DNA from: Luminiphilus sp. | GTDB taxonomy: Bacteria > Pseudomonadota > Gammaproteobacteria > Pseudomonadales > Halieaceae | Direction of reading: 5' to 3' | NCBI GenBank assembly: GCA_029242325.1 | Contig: JAQWUD010000020.1 | Location: 40,472-104,471, forward strand | Length of the DNA stretch: 64,000 nucleotides | In this document: one piece after another, positions 56,266 to 64,000 of the stretch | Layout: each line of letters starts with the position of its first letter | Numbering within the stretch: the stretch's first letter is position 1 | The notes under the pieces: generated by a model | Database searches by the model: none | Seen by the model: only the letters and a program-made list of their open reading frames with translations | What the model was told of the DNA's origin: nothing | Made by a program: the position numbers and the translations under genes

Positions 56266-57447
56266 ATGACAATAGACACAAAGCTTCAATACAGTCGCAT
56301 GGCCGGGCGCCTGATCGACCATGTCGCTAATGGCACCACCGATTGGGCCGTTGACACGATGGAAGTGCCCTCTACCGACTACACCGACGCAGAGCAATGG
56401 CAGCAAGAGATGGACTCCATCTTCAAACGCCAGCCCATTTTGGTTGGTGTCAGCCAGGAAATCCCGGAAGCAGGCGACTTCAGGACGCTGGATATTCTCG
56501 GTATCCCGCTCCTGATCACCCGACAGGCTGATGGCAGCGCAAAGGTGCTGATGAACGTTTGCACCCACCGGGGTATGCGACTTACCTCTGAGTCTTGCGG
56601 AAGTCAAAAGTTATTCAGCTGCCCCTACCATGGGTGGACCTTTAAATCGGATGGCTCCCTGCGAGCCATTGCTGACGCTCCCAAGTTCGGCGAGGTTTGC
56701 GAAGGCGCTCGCGATTTGGTGGCGTTCCCGAGCCATGAGGAAGGTGGATTGATCTTCGCGGTTTTGGATCCAGAGAGCGATGTCGATATCCGGTCCTACC
56801 TCGGGGAGATGATGGACGACGTAGCCGCCAAGGGGATGGATAACTGGACTTATGTGGGCAACCGCATTATTCATGGCCCTAACTGGAAGGTCGCTTATGA
56901 CGGCTATCTCGAGGGCTACCATTTTAAGGCTGCGCACCCAGAAACCATTGAGCCCAGAACGTTCACCAATGTTATGGAATATGACGCGCATGGGCCGCAT
57001 CAGTTGGTCGGTTTTGCGGCGAAGAATCTGATGGAGCTGGGTGATATTGAGCCCAATGAGCTCTGGCAGCATGAGACTAAAGGCTACGACTTTATTAGAC
57101 TCTTTTTCCCTAATGTGTCGATCTTTATTGCGCCGGAAATTACACAGGTGGCTCAGATGATTCCGGGGCCTGGTCCCATGGAAAATACGACCATCCTCCA
57201 TTTCCTGCACCCGACGCCGCCTGCGAACGAAGAGGATGACACCGCGCGTGTCGAGATGGCAGATTGGCTCCGCAATGTGGTGCAGGAGGAAGACTACAAC
57301 GTGGGCATGAAACTGCAGAAGGGCCTCGAAACCGGGCTTATGAAGAGCGTGATTTTTGGCCGCAATGAGCGTGGCAACCAATACTTTCACCGTTGGGTGA
57401 AGTGGTACAGCGATGGTGACGAGCGCGCGCCCAAACCTGAGCTATGA
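56266..57447 (+). CDS. Rieske non-haem iron oxygenase, alpha subunit (second)
   Basis: A 393-residue Rieske oxygenase. Rieske ligands are C99, H101 (CTHRG), C119 and H122 (CPYHGWTF); mononuclear iron histidines are H219 and H224 (EGYHFKAAHP). It is not closely similar to the first Rieske subunit outside these motifs. No beta-subunit gene lies beside it, so it may be an alpha3 enzyme. It is preceded by the ABM gene and ends at a strong bidirectional terminator. Confidence 0.9.
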   Translation: MTIDTKLQYSRMAGRLIDHVANGTTDWAVDTMEVPSTDYTDAEQWQQEMDSIFKRQPILVGVSQEIPEAGDFRTLDILGIPLLITRQADGSAKVLMNVCTHRGMRLTSESCGSQKLFSCPYHGWTFKSDGSLRAIADAPKFGEVCEGARDLVAFPSHEEGGLIFAVLDPESDVDIRSYLGEMMDDVAAKGMDNWTYVGNRIIHGPNWKVAYDGYLEGYHFKAAHPETIEPRTFTNVMEYDAHGPHQLVGFAAKNLMELGDIEPNELWQHETKGYDFIRLFFPNVSIFIAPEITQVAQMIPGPGPMENTTILHFLHPTPPANEEDDTARVEMADWLRNVVQEEDYNVGMKLQKGLETGLMKSVIFGRNERGNQYFHRWVKWYSDGDERAPKPEL

Positions 57448-57466
57448 ACGCAGGTACCGCGTAGAT

Positions 57467-57497
57467 AAAAAAGGGCCCCTCAAGGGCCCCTTTTTTT
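57467..57497. terminator. Bidirectional intrinsic terminator
   Basis: AAAAAAGGGCCCC-TCAA-GGGCCCCTTTTTTT between convergent genes. It ends both the Rieske operon on the plus strand and the reductase gene on the minus strand. Confidence 0.88.
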
Positions 57498-57529
57498 GAC
57501 TTTCTTTGAGCTGAGCCGCTACGACGCGC

Positions 57530-58540
57530 TCATAGTTTGAGCATTAATTTCCCTTCATTGCCACCCGTGAACAGCAAGTTGTAGGTATCCAGGCAGTTCT
57601 CTATGCCTTCATTAATATGCTCACGGAACTTGAGTTTGTCCGCCTTGAGCCACTCGCTCAATACTGCCTGTCCCTCTTCGATACGGTGGTAATGATCGCT
57701 GACTAGGTAGCCTTTTACTGTGATGGTTCGTGCCAGTATTTGCCAATAGTTGTAGGGCCCGGGCACAGGTTCGGTGGCGTTGTAGGTGCTAATGGTGCCG
57801 CAGAAAAGCAGCGTAGAATCTTTATTCATATTCATCAGTGCTGCGTCGAGGATTTCGCCGCCGACATTATCGAAATAAAAGTCGATACCCTCCGGGCACG
57901 CAGCCCCGATAGCGGACTCCATGTCCTGTGTGGTTCGATAGTTAATGCAGTCATCGAAGCCGAGCTCATCCACCACCCAGCGGCATTTTTCGTCTGTGCC
58001 GGCGATGCCGACAACCTTCAGGCCCATCAGTTTGGCGATCTGACCGCCGATAGATCCCACCGCCCCGGCCGCCGCGCTCATCAGCATCGTCTGCCCGGCT
58101 TTCGCAGCCCCTACCTCCGCAATAGCGAAATAAGGCGTTAGGCCAACAGCACCCAGTATGTTGGTGTAGTAGTGCAGTGGGAATTCACTGTCTTCGGGGA
58201 CTTTGGTGCAAAACTCTGCGGGGATAGTGCTGTGAGTCTCCCAGCCGCCCAGACCAAAGATACGATCACCGGGTTTGAACTGGTCGCTCCCGCTCTCAAC
58301 GACTTCACCGGCTACCGTCGAGCGCACGGGATCTCCGATGGGGATCGGAGGTAGATAGTTGGGGATGTCTGACATCCAAAAGCGTATGGCAGGGTCAAGA
58401 GAGATGTAGTGATTCTTGACCAACAACATGCCCGGTGGCGTCTCGGGAATGGCGGCTTCTTGCAAGACGACTTCCGAGGGGTCCGGCATGCCCGAGGGGC
58501 GTTTGGCCAAAATCCATTGTTGTTTGTTACCGTGGCTCAT
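57530..58540 (-). CDS. MDR-family NADP-dependent oxidoreductase (first paralogue)
   Basis: A 336-residue zinc-free medium-chain dehydrogenase/reductase of the prostaglandin-reductase/CurA type. Motifs: ILAKRPSGMPDPSEVVLQE, YISLDPAIRFWM, VGLTPYFAIAEVGAAKAGQTMLMSAAAGAVGSIGGQIAKLMG (NADP-binding AxxGxxG), and YFDNVGGEILDAAL. Members reduce alpha,beta-double bonds of enones or enoyl compounds. Two more paralogues lie at 59.0 and 61.4 kb. It is divergent from the Rieske ferredoxin gene. Confidence 0.88.
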   Translation of the reverse strand: MSHGNKQQWILAKRPSGMPDPSEVVLQEAAIPETPPGMLLVKNHYISLDPAIRFWMSDIPNYLPPIPIGDPVRSTVAGEVVESGSDQFKPGDRIFGLGGWETHSTIPAEFCTKVPEDSEFPLHYYTNILGAVGLTPYFAIAEVGAAKAGQTMLMSAAAGAVGSIGGQIAKLMGLKVVGIAGTDEKCRWVVDELGFDDCINYRTTQDMESAIGAACPEGIDFYFDNVGGEILDAALMNMNKDSTLLFCGTISTYNATEPVPGPYNYWQILARTITVKGYLVSDHYHRIEEGQAVLSEWLKADKLKFREHINEGIENCLDTYNLLFTGGNEGKLMLKL

Positions 58541-58601
58541 AGTGACCTCAAAGGCAAAAATCAGAATCAGGCCGAAGCCTAGCGAGCACTATAAAAATAA
58601 G

Positions 58602-58613
58602 CAAGCAAGATGG
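58602..58613. promoter_or_regulatory. CAAGC inverted-repeat operator candidate, site 3
   Basis: CAAGCAAGATGG preceded by TATAAAAATAAG, in the 156-bp divergent gap between the first MDR gene and the ferredoxin gene. It is the weakest of the three repeats but keeps the left half, the A-tract and the spacing. Confidence 0.42.
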
Positions 58614-58696
58614 TTTTTTTCTTAAACTGCGGTGCTACCATTTCCGCTCTGGCCGGTTTTTTTACGAATACACTCACAACTCAATAGGAGCTTCTT

Positions 58697-59008
58697 TTGA
58701 CGGATTTTCAACCCGCGCTTGCCGACGAGGACCTGTCAGATAATGACAGCCGTGCGGTGACGATTAATGGCCGCAAGATATTGATTTGCCGCGCTGGCGG
58801 AGCGCTCTACGCGGTGGAAAATCGGTGTACGCATCAAGAGGCTGAACTCGAGGGTGGGCGGATCCGGGGCTGCTTTATTTCCTGTCCGCTGCACGGCGTC
58901 AGATTTGACCTGCGTGATGGTAACCCCATGGGGCAACTGACCCGCGAAGCCCTGCCGACTTTCGATGTGCGTGTGGTGGAGGGAATGATCGAGGTGGCGG
59001 TCTCATGA
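58697..59008 (+). CDS. Rieske-type [2Fe-2S] ferredoxin
   Basis: A 103-residue soluble Rieske protein with ligands C44, H46 (CTH) and C63, H66 (CPLHG). It resembles ferredoxins of ring-hydroxylating dioxygenases. The start is TTG at 58697 with AGGAG 7 nt upstream. It would feed electrons to the Rieske oxygenases or possibly the P450. It overlaps the next gene by 4 nt (ATGA). No ferredoxin reductase gene is present in the window. Confidence 0.9.
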   Translation: MTDFQPALADEDLSDNDSRAVTINGRKILICRAGGALYAVENRCTHQEAELEGGRIRGCFISCPLHGVRFDLRDGNPMGQLTREALPTFDVRVVEGMIEVAVS

Positions 59009-60009
59009 GTCGCGCAGTGGTGCTGGTCAGACATCCGGAAGGCTCAGTAGAGGAAGGTGATTTTGGCGTGGTGGAGGTCCCTCAATCGGCCTTGCCTGCA
59101 GGCCACTTTCGGACACGTAATCGCGTGATTTCGCTGGACGCCGGTTTTCGTCAATGGATGACCGCAGGGGCAGGGGATAATTACCTTACCGGCATGCAGA
59201 TCGGTGACCCTGTGCAGAGCATCGTATTGGGCGAAGTGACGGAGTCTGATCACCCGGATTACCCAGTCGGCACGCTGGTCAGTGCGCGCACGGCTTGGGA
59301 AGAGAGCAGTGTGCTGGATGGCGCTGATCTGTGTTCCCCCCTCAACGTCGCCCCCGATATTCCCCTTTACCACTACGCGGGAATGCTCGGACCCACCGGC
59401 ATGACCGCCTGGATAGGGTTGTTTAAGATCGGTCAGCCGGAGCGCGGTGAGACCGTAGTGATCAGTGCCGCTGGCGGAGCGGTCGGCACCGTCGTTGGCC
59501 AATTGGCAAAGGCGGCGGGATGTCGTGTTATCGGATTGACCAGCACGCGCGATAAGGCCGACTGGTTGGAGCGCGAGGTCGGTTACGATCAGGTGATTGA
59601 TCGCAATACCCAGCCTGATTTGGCGGCCGCATTATTAGCAGCTTGCCCCGGAGGTATCGATATTTTCTTTGACAATGTGGGTGGCCAGACCCTGGATATC
59701 GTTATGGGCCAATTGCGGGAGCAGGCAAGATTGGTGCTGTGTGGCGCGATTTCCCAATATGAGTCAGCGGTAGAGCCACTGACAAATAGTTGGGAGCTGA
59801 TCACCAAGCGGGCCCGGATGGAGGGCTTTATGTTTTCCGATTATTTCGAACAGTTTCCGCAGATTGCGGAGGATTTGCTCGGCCGCTTGCAGCGTGGCGA
59901 GATCAAAAGCTTTGATGCGGTCTACGAGGGAATCGAGCGAACACCTTGTGCCTTCTGCGACATGATGCACGGTGCCTCGCGTGGCAAGTGCCTAGTGACA
60001 CTGGACTGA
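59005..60009 (+). CDS. MDR-family NADP-dependent oxidoreductase (second paralogue)
   Basis: A 334-residue member of the same MDR subgroup: VISLDAGFRQWM, MLGPTGMTAWIGLFKIGQPERGETVVISAAGGAVGTVVGQLAKAAG and FFDNVGGQTLDIVM. It probably reduces a carbon-carbon double bond with NADPH. It is sandwiched and coupled between the ferredoxin and P450 genes (4-nt overlap and 3-nt gap), so all three act in one step or branch. Confidence 0.89.
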   Translation: MSRAVVLVRHPEGSVEEGDFGVVEVPQSALPAGHFRTRNRVISLDAGFRQWMTAGAGDNYLTGMQIGDPVQSIVLGEVTESDHPDYPVGTLVSARTAWEESSVLDGADLCSPLNVAPDIPLYHYAGMLGPTGMTAWIGLFKIGQPERGETVVISAAGGAVGTVVGQLAKAAGCRVIGLTSTRDKADWLEREVGYDQVIDRNTQPDLAAALLAACPGGIDIFFDNVGGQTLDIVMGQLREQARLVLCGAISQYESAVEPLTNSWELITKRARMEGFMFSDYFEQFPQIAEDLLGRLQRGEIKSFDAVYEGIERTPCAFCDMMHGASRGKCLVTLD

Positions 60010-60012
60010 AAG

Positions 60013-61221
60013 ATGCCGACAAAATTGAACGATGTGCCCGAAGCGTTGCTGAGCGATTTTGATATTGTTGACGACAGTGGATTGTTTGTTGACCCGCAGC
60101 AGCGATTGCTGGATTCGCTGGTCAAGGACCCGCGAGACGTCGTATATACGCCTCATAACGGCGGTCATTGGTTGGTCACTTCACATGAATTAGGCCGAGA
60201 GATTCTGAGTAATGCTGAGCTTTTTGGCTCCTTCCCCATCGGTATCCCTGCAAACATGGCGCAGCGCCCTCGATTGATCCCATTGGAGAGTGATGCGACA
60301 GAGCACCGGCGGTACCGCCGATTGTTGCTGCCGATTTTTGAACCCATCGCGGTGGAGCGGTTGCGAATGGGTGCTGAGGCATTGGCCGCCGAGGTGCTGG
60401 ATGAAGTGCTGCCGACGGAAGAATTTGATTTCCTCTGGAAAGTCGCCAAGCCAATTTCCATGGGTTTATTCGTGCGTCAATTGGGGCTTGAGCCAGAGCG
60501 CCTTGACGAGTTCTATGCCTGGGAGACAGGGTTCTATCGAGCGCCTTCCATGGAAGAGCGGGTAGCGTGCGGCGAAAAAATTGGTGGTTATTTGTTTGAG
60601 GTCGTTAGGCGGCATGTGGAGCAGCCAAGCGACGATATTGTCGGCATGTTGCTGGATGTCGAGGTCGAGGGCGAGAAGTTGGCGTTGGAGGAGGTGCACG
60701 CGATCTGCTACCTGCTGTTCCTCGCCAGCATCGATACGGTCGCCACCATGCTGAGCTTTATTATCCGGCATCTTGCCCGTGACGAAATGCTATTCGAGAG
60801 CCTCAAAGCTGACCGCAGCAAAATTGCCAATTCAGTTGATGAATTCCTGCGCATGCATGCGTTTATTAATCTCAACCGAATCTGCGAGCAAGACACTGAG
60901 TTTCACGGCGTGCAATTTAGGGCGGGTGACAATATTGTCGTCCCCAGTTTTGTGACTGACCGGGACGAGAGGACGTTTGCAGATCCCGATACATTTAACC
61001 CGGAACGCAGTAAGAAGGAGCGCAACCAGCACCATGCTTTCGGTGCAGGGGCTCACAAGTGCATCGGCCTTCACGTAGCCAAGATGGAGGTTCGAGTTGT
61101 TTTGGAGGCCTTCTTTGATCGTGTTGGCTCGCTCGAACTACTCTCCGAGAGGGCGGTAACGGGTCACGGCGGCACCACGATGGGTCTCGATACCCTTCCT
61201 ATAAAGGTGACCCTCGATTGA
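60013..61221 (+). CDS. Cytochrome P450, P450cam-like
   Basis: A 402-residue soluble bacterial P450. The haem thiolate is C350 in FGAGAHKCIGLHVAK; the EXXR motif is EFLR (277-280); the I-helix reads LASIDTVAT (237-245), with serine where glycine usually sits before the acid/threonine pair D241-T242. Stretches such as YTPHNGGHWLVTS and EFHGVQFRAGDNIVVPS resemble P450cam (CYP101), suggesting hydroxylation of a terpenoid-like or cyclic substrate. It is third in the ferredoxin-MDR-P450 operon. The only nearby redox partner is a Rieske ferredoxin rather than a putidaredoxin-type one. Confidence 0.92.
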   Translation: MPTKLNDVPEALLSDFDIVDDSGLFVDPQQRLLDSLVKDPRDVVYTPHNGGHWLVTSHELGREILSNAELFGSFPIGIPANMAQRPRLIPLESDATEHRRYRRLLLPIFEPIAVERLRMGAEALAAEVLDEVLPTEEFDFLWKVAKPISMGLFVRQLGLEPERLDEFYAWETGFYRAPSMEERVACGEKIGGYLFEVVRRHVEQPSDDIVGMLLDVEVEGEKLALEEVHAICYLLFLASIDTVATMLSFIIRHLARDEMLFESLKADRSKIANSVDEFLRMHAFINLNRICEQDTEFHGVQFRAGDNIVVPSFVTDRDERTFADPDTFNPERSKKERNQHHAFGAGAHKCIGLHVAKMEVRVVLEAFFDRVGSLELLSERAVTGHGGTTMGLDTLPIKVTLD

Positions 61222-61445
61222 TAAGTGGTTGAAGCTCAGTCAGAAGGGCAACCGAGTAGAAAGGTCACGGCTGGGGGAAAACACGCCTGATTAAAACAAC
61301 ATTTCGCGCCGGCAGGCAGCTCGGTGCTGCGCTTGCCGGTAGCACCGTCGCTATATCGCCGGGAAGCCCGCGCTGAAACGGGTCGCGCGCGATGCGGGAA
61401 GTCCAAGCGCTTAGCAGCGTGTTGCCGATAGCGGCACTGGTTGGC

Positions 61446-62447
61446 TTAGAGCGCAACGATGGTCTTGCCAAAGTTTTCCCCTGCGAATAAGTCCGCGAAC
61501 GCCTTGCCGACGTTCTCGATACCCTCAAGACGGTGTTCCGGAGACTGGATAACGCCTTGTCGAAGCCACGCTGAAAGCTGCTCCCGGGCCTCGTCGTAGC
61601 GTTCATGCCGGAAGTGCGTCATAAAGCCCTCGACTGATAGCTCTTTAGTGATGAGTTCAAAAAGGTTATTGGGTCCGTGAGGTATGACCCCATATCCTGA
61701 GATCGCGCCGCACAGCACCAGACGGCCGCGGTGATTCATGTTGGTGATGGCCGCTTCCAGCGTTTTCCCGCCAACGTTGTCAAAAAACACATCGACGCCA
61801 TTTGGGCAGGCGTCCTGTATCGCTTCAGAGAGCGAAGTGTCCTCTGATCGCACTACGGCGGCGTCGTAGCCCAATGTGTTTCGGATCCACTCCGCTTTGG
61901 CCTCTGATCCAACGATGCCGATGACGCGCGCACCCATGAGCTTGGCAATTTGACCAGCAATGCTGCCCACCGCACCCCCGGCGCCACTAATCAATATCGT
62001 ATCCTCGCTGGTGAGTTGCGCGATATCTGTTATGCCGAAGTAAGCAGACATTCCTGTATCGCCCAGCACGCCCATATAGGCGCTGGGGTTGAATTCGAGC
62101 TCAGCGGGTAATCTGGCGATAAAGTCCGTGCCATCGCTCAGGCTGTGAGTCTGCCAGGCGAAACGCGCCATCAGTTTGTCACCAATAGCGTAATCAGGAT
62201 GCTTCGACTCGAGGACCTCGGCGAGCACTAAACCCATCACCGGCGCGCTTAATGGCATCGCAGGCAGTATCTCGTCTCCTGAATCCTCATTCATCCAGTT
62301 GCGGAAACCAGCATCGAGTGAGACGTAGTCGTTGCGGGTCAGGAAGGAACCCTCTGGGATCACGGGCAGAGACTCTGACATGACGGCAAAATCCGCTTCA
62401 ACAGGGTTGCCGGCTGGCCGACGTGCCAGCACCACAGAATGCATCAT
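61446..62447 (-). CDS. MDR-family NADP-dependent oxidoreductase (third paralogue)
   Basis: A 333-residue MDR reductase, most like the second paralogue: VLARRPAGNPVEADFAV, YVSLDAGFRNWMNED, GDTGMSAYFGITDIAQL, ISGAGGAVGSIAGQIAKLMGARVIGIVGS and FFDNVGGKTLEAAI. It is convergent with the P450 gene (224-bp gap with nothing visible) and lies downstream of the truncated TonB receptor, behind a terminator. Confidence 0.89.
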   Translation of the reverse strand: MMHSVVLARRPAGNPVEADFAVMSESLPVIPEGSFLTRNDYVSLDAGFRNWMNEDSGDEILPAMPLSAPVMGLVLAEVLESKHPDYAIGDKLMARFAWQTHSLSDGTDFIARLPAELEFNPSAYMGVLGDTGMSAYFGITDIAQLTSEDTILISGAGGAVGSIAGQIAKLMGARVIGIVGSEAKAEWIRNTLGYDAAVVRSEDTSLSEAIQDACPNGVDVFFDNVGGKTLEAAITNMNHRGRLVLCGAISGYGVIPHGPNNLFELITKELSVEGFMTHFRHERYDEAREQLSAWLRQGVIQSPEHRLEGIENVGKAFADLFAGENFGKTIVAL

Positions 62448-62541
62448 TGCGTTACTCCTCGTTTGTGACGGTTATCGAGTGGATCTTTGAGTGCATCTTT
62501 TTTCTCAGTGATTTTTTAATGCAGGGTGTCTGATCAGATAC

Positions 62542-62566
62542 AAAAAAGCCACCCGGAGGTGGCTTT
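62542..62566 (-). terminator. Intrinsic terminator after the TonB receptor remnant
   Basis: On the minus strand AAAAGCCACC-TCCG-GGTGGCTTTTTT, 20 nt past the receptor stop codon. Confidence 0.85.
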
Positions 62567-62585
62567 TCATATAACTATCGGAAAA

Positions 62586-63524
62586 TTAAAACTCGTAACC
62601 TACCGTCACACCGATTTGTCGACCCGGTACAAGCTCCGACCATGAGAAGGCGCCAGCATCATAAGCGCGAGCTACGCGACCGTCCCCTTCGAGGACATCC
62701 GTGCCGTAAACCATAAGTTTGAGCTGACCTTGCGCCACATCACGTAGCCATGTGGCACTGAGATCAAGCTGGTCGTGTGAGTCAATATTGATAACCGGAC
62801 CCGTCTCGTAGTTATAGGTCTCATAGGCGGCTGCGCCCCACACGTCGCTGCGGTAGCTGAAGGTCCCTGACACTATGAGCGTGCCACCAAGAACAGATGA
62901 CGTATGGTCAGCCATCAGGCTAAAAGTGTTCTCTGGCGCGTAGATGACTTGAGCACGATCAGAGATATCGGTGCCATCGAAATCATAGGAGTCGAACTCC
63001 GCGTCTAGGTAACCATAGGTGCCCCGAATCGTCAGACGATCCGTTGGCATCCAAACGCCTTCAACCTCAACGCCTTGATTAGTGGTTTCCGCCGCATTGC
63101 GAATAAAAGTACAAGTCTGAGTCGCTGCTAACTCGCACTGAGTACCGTCAGTAACAACAAACTGCTGTTTGTCCGTGTATTCCGCTACGAAGCCCGTCAG
63201 GTTTAGCTGAAGCCGATCCGTCGGCTGGGTTCTGAGCCCTATCTCCCAGCTGCCTACTTCTTCGGGGTCGTAGGGGCCTACTGTGGGTTCATTACTGCCA
63301 CGCGCATTAAAACCTCCTGCTCGGTAGCCAGTCGCGTAGGAGCCGTAAACCATACCAAAGCTCAGCTCGCGCTGGAGAACGAAGCGGGAGGTGGCGTTGT
63401 TATCACCGTAGTTGGGTGTGAGTTGGCCCGCAATAGGACCACCTGCACGGCGGGTTTCGTTTGAGTCAAACCTGCGGTTGTCCAGATCCTTCTCTTCCTC
63501 AGTCCAGCGAGCGCCAGCGGTGAT
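62586..63524 (-). pseudogene. TonB-dependent receptor, C-terminal barrel fragment
   Basis: The frame encodes 312 residues of an outer-membrane beta-barrel: ITAGARWTEEEKDLDNRRF, LQRELSFGMVYGSYATGYRAGGFN, WEIGLRTQPTDRLQLNLTGFVAEYTDKQ, NQGVEVEGVWMPTDRLTIRGTYGY and a C-terminal strand ending in the usual aromatic (IGVTVGYEF). Full receptors have about 700-800 residues; the signal peptide, TonB box, plug and first half of the barrel are absent. An in-frame stop (TAA at 63525-63527) comes directly upstream, and no other frame continues the receptor. It is a truncated remnant, or the product of a rearrangement, rather than a window-edge cut. It belongs to the family importing bulky hydrophobic or ferric compounds. 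Confidence 0.8.
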
Positions 63525-64000
63525 TTACGGGGAAAGGCATCTCTCATGAGCTTACTCCAGACTTTATTGATTATCAGATATCGCTGAGTGGTAGACATTT
63601 GTTGCTGACGGAGGTGGACACAGACGTTGAATGGAAGCAAACAGGTGTGATTGTTTTTTTACATGAATATTCCCGCTAGTAGTAATAATGCCGCTATTTG
63701 ATGATTATTCGACGACTCAAAATTATACGGTTGCCAGAAACGGAAGAAAGCAGGCGTCAGCATGAGGTGGAATGGACCACCGGTATGATCCCGATGCGAG
63801 GCTTCAAGGGGGTGTGGACCTGCTGGACTGGATTAGCCCAGCGTGTGCTACAGGCCCGGATTTCGCTCAAAAGTGGCAGTGTTTTGGTCGGGTGGCAGCC
63901 AGCCACACGCGGTGCTGGTCCAACAGGTCATCTCAACTTTTAACCAGCTGGTGTCCTCCATGCCGCCTGCCTTGATGAACATTTGGCCCGGAAGTTCGTC
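63525..64000. other. End of window without a confident gene
   Basis: This stretch lies where the missing part of the TonB receptor would be expected. The first 200 bp are more AT-rich than the flanks. Open frames here (up to 92 codons on the minus strand, 81 on the plus) have no ribosome site or domain I can name. No terminal inverted repeats or target-site duplications are visible. Confidence 0.4.

Noticed and set aside
61265..61606. 113-codon minus-strand frame overlapping the end of the third MDR gene
   Set aside because: It overlaps a certain gene in another frame and shows no domain.
63362..63640. Integrase-like string (MSTTQRYL) in a minus-strand frame next to the TonB remnant
   Set aside because: It resembles the end of a tyrosine recombinase motif only over eight residues; the frame is preceded by a stop, lacks catalytic residues, and its second half overlaps the receptor in another frame.

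Overview
The window looks like chromosomal DNA of a marine-type gammaproteobacterium of moderately high GC. This rests on gene order (comM-ubiK next to glnK-amtB; lptM-lysA-dapF-DUF484-HAD facing cyaY; argH facing hemCDXY; trxA-rho-ubiD; hslO-pckA), which is close to the Pseudomonas/Enterobacteria pattern. The mix of polyhydroxyalkanoate genes, a TonB receptor and a large CoA-linked catabolic cluster recalls oligotrophic marine lineages such as the OM60/NOR5 (Halieaceae) group. That assignment is inference. I see no rRNA, tRNA, CRISPR array or intact insertion sequence.

Bases 1-42,700 are mostly housekeeping. 1-4.4 kb: partial comM, ubiK, and a nitrogen module (glnK-amtB plus a second PII gene) with tandem NtrC boxes and a sigma-54 promoter. 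4.4-10.2 kb: HAD hydrolase, DUF484, dapF, lysA, the tiny lipoprotein gene lptM, cyaY, argH; xerC is absent from its usual place. 10.3-18 kb: hemC-hemD-hemX-hemY, and on the other strand trxA-rho-ubiD, with a rho gene carrying a long N-terminal extension. 18-23 kb: GIY-YIG protein, TIGR02444 protein, FKBP isomerase lipoprotein, a TorF-type outer-membrane protein with its own NtrC/sigma-54 promoter, and gshA. 23.4-30.3 kb: moaA-moxR-VWA operon, SLC13 transporter, peroxiredoxin, PhaD-like regulator and a phasin with a histone-like tail. 30.8-42.7 kb: RND efflux pair, pckA, hslO, a polyhydroxyalkanoate system protein, rpsT, an acyltransferase-like protein, dinG and yqcC.

Bases 42,700-63,500 hold one continuous catabolic cluster. 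It contains an AMP-forming acyl-CoA ligase, three acyl-CoA dehydrogenases (two adjacent, probably one heteromeric enzyme), three SDRs, a divergent thiolase with a DUF35 partner, two Rieske oxygenase alpha subunits, a Rieske ferredoxin, a P450cam-like P450, an ABM-fold protein, two SnoaL-fold proteins, three paralogous zinc-independent MDR reductases, a TetR regulator and the C-terminal part of a TonB-dependent receptor. Together they suggest import, hydroxylation, CoA activation and side-chain/ring degradation of a hydrophobic cyclic compound (steroid, diterpenoid or terpenoid-like). The substrate cannot be read from the sequence.

The best candidate for something undescribed is this cluster's regulation and chemistry. 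Three divergent promoter regions share an A-tract followed by a CAAGC-N2-GMTKG inverted repeat, the likely operator of the local TetR protein. The thiolase lacks its catalytic histidine and is translationally coupled to a DUF35 protein, as in retro-aldolases of steroid side-chain degradation. A second clear result is a sigma-54/NtrC architecture shared by glnK-amtB and the distant TorF-type porin gene.
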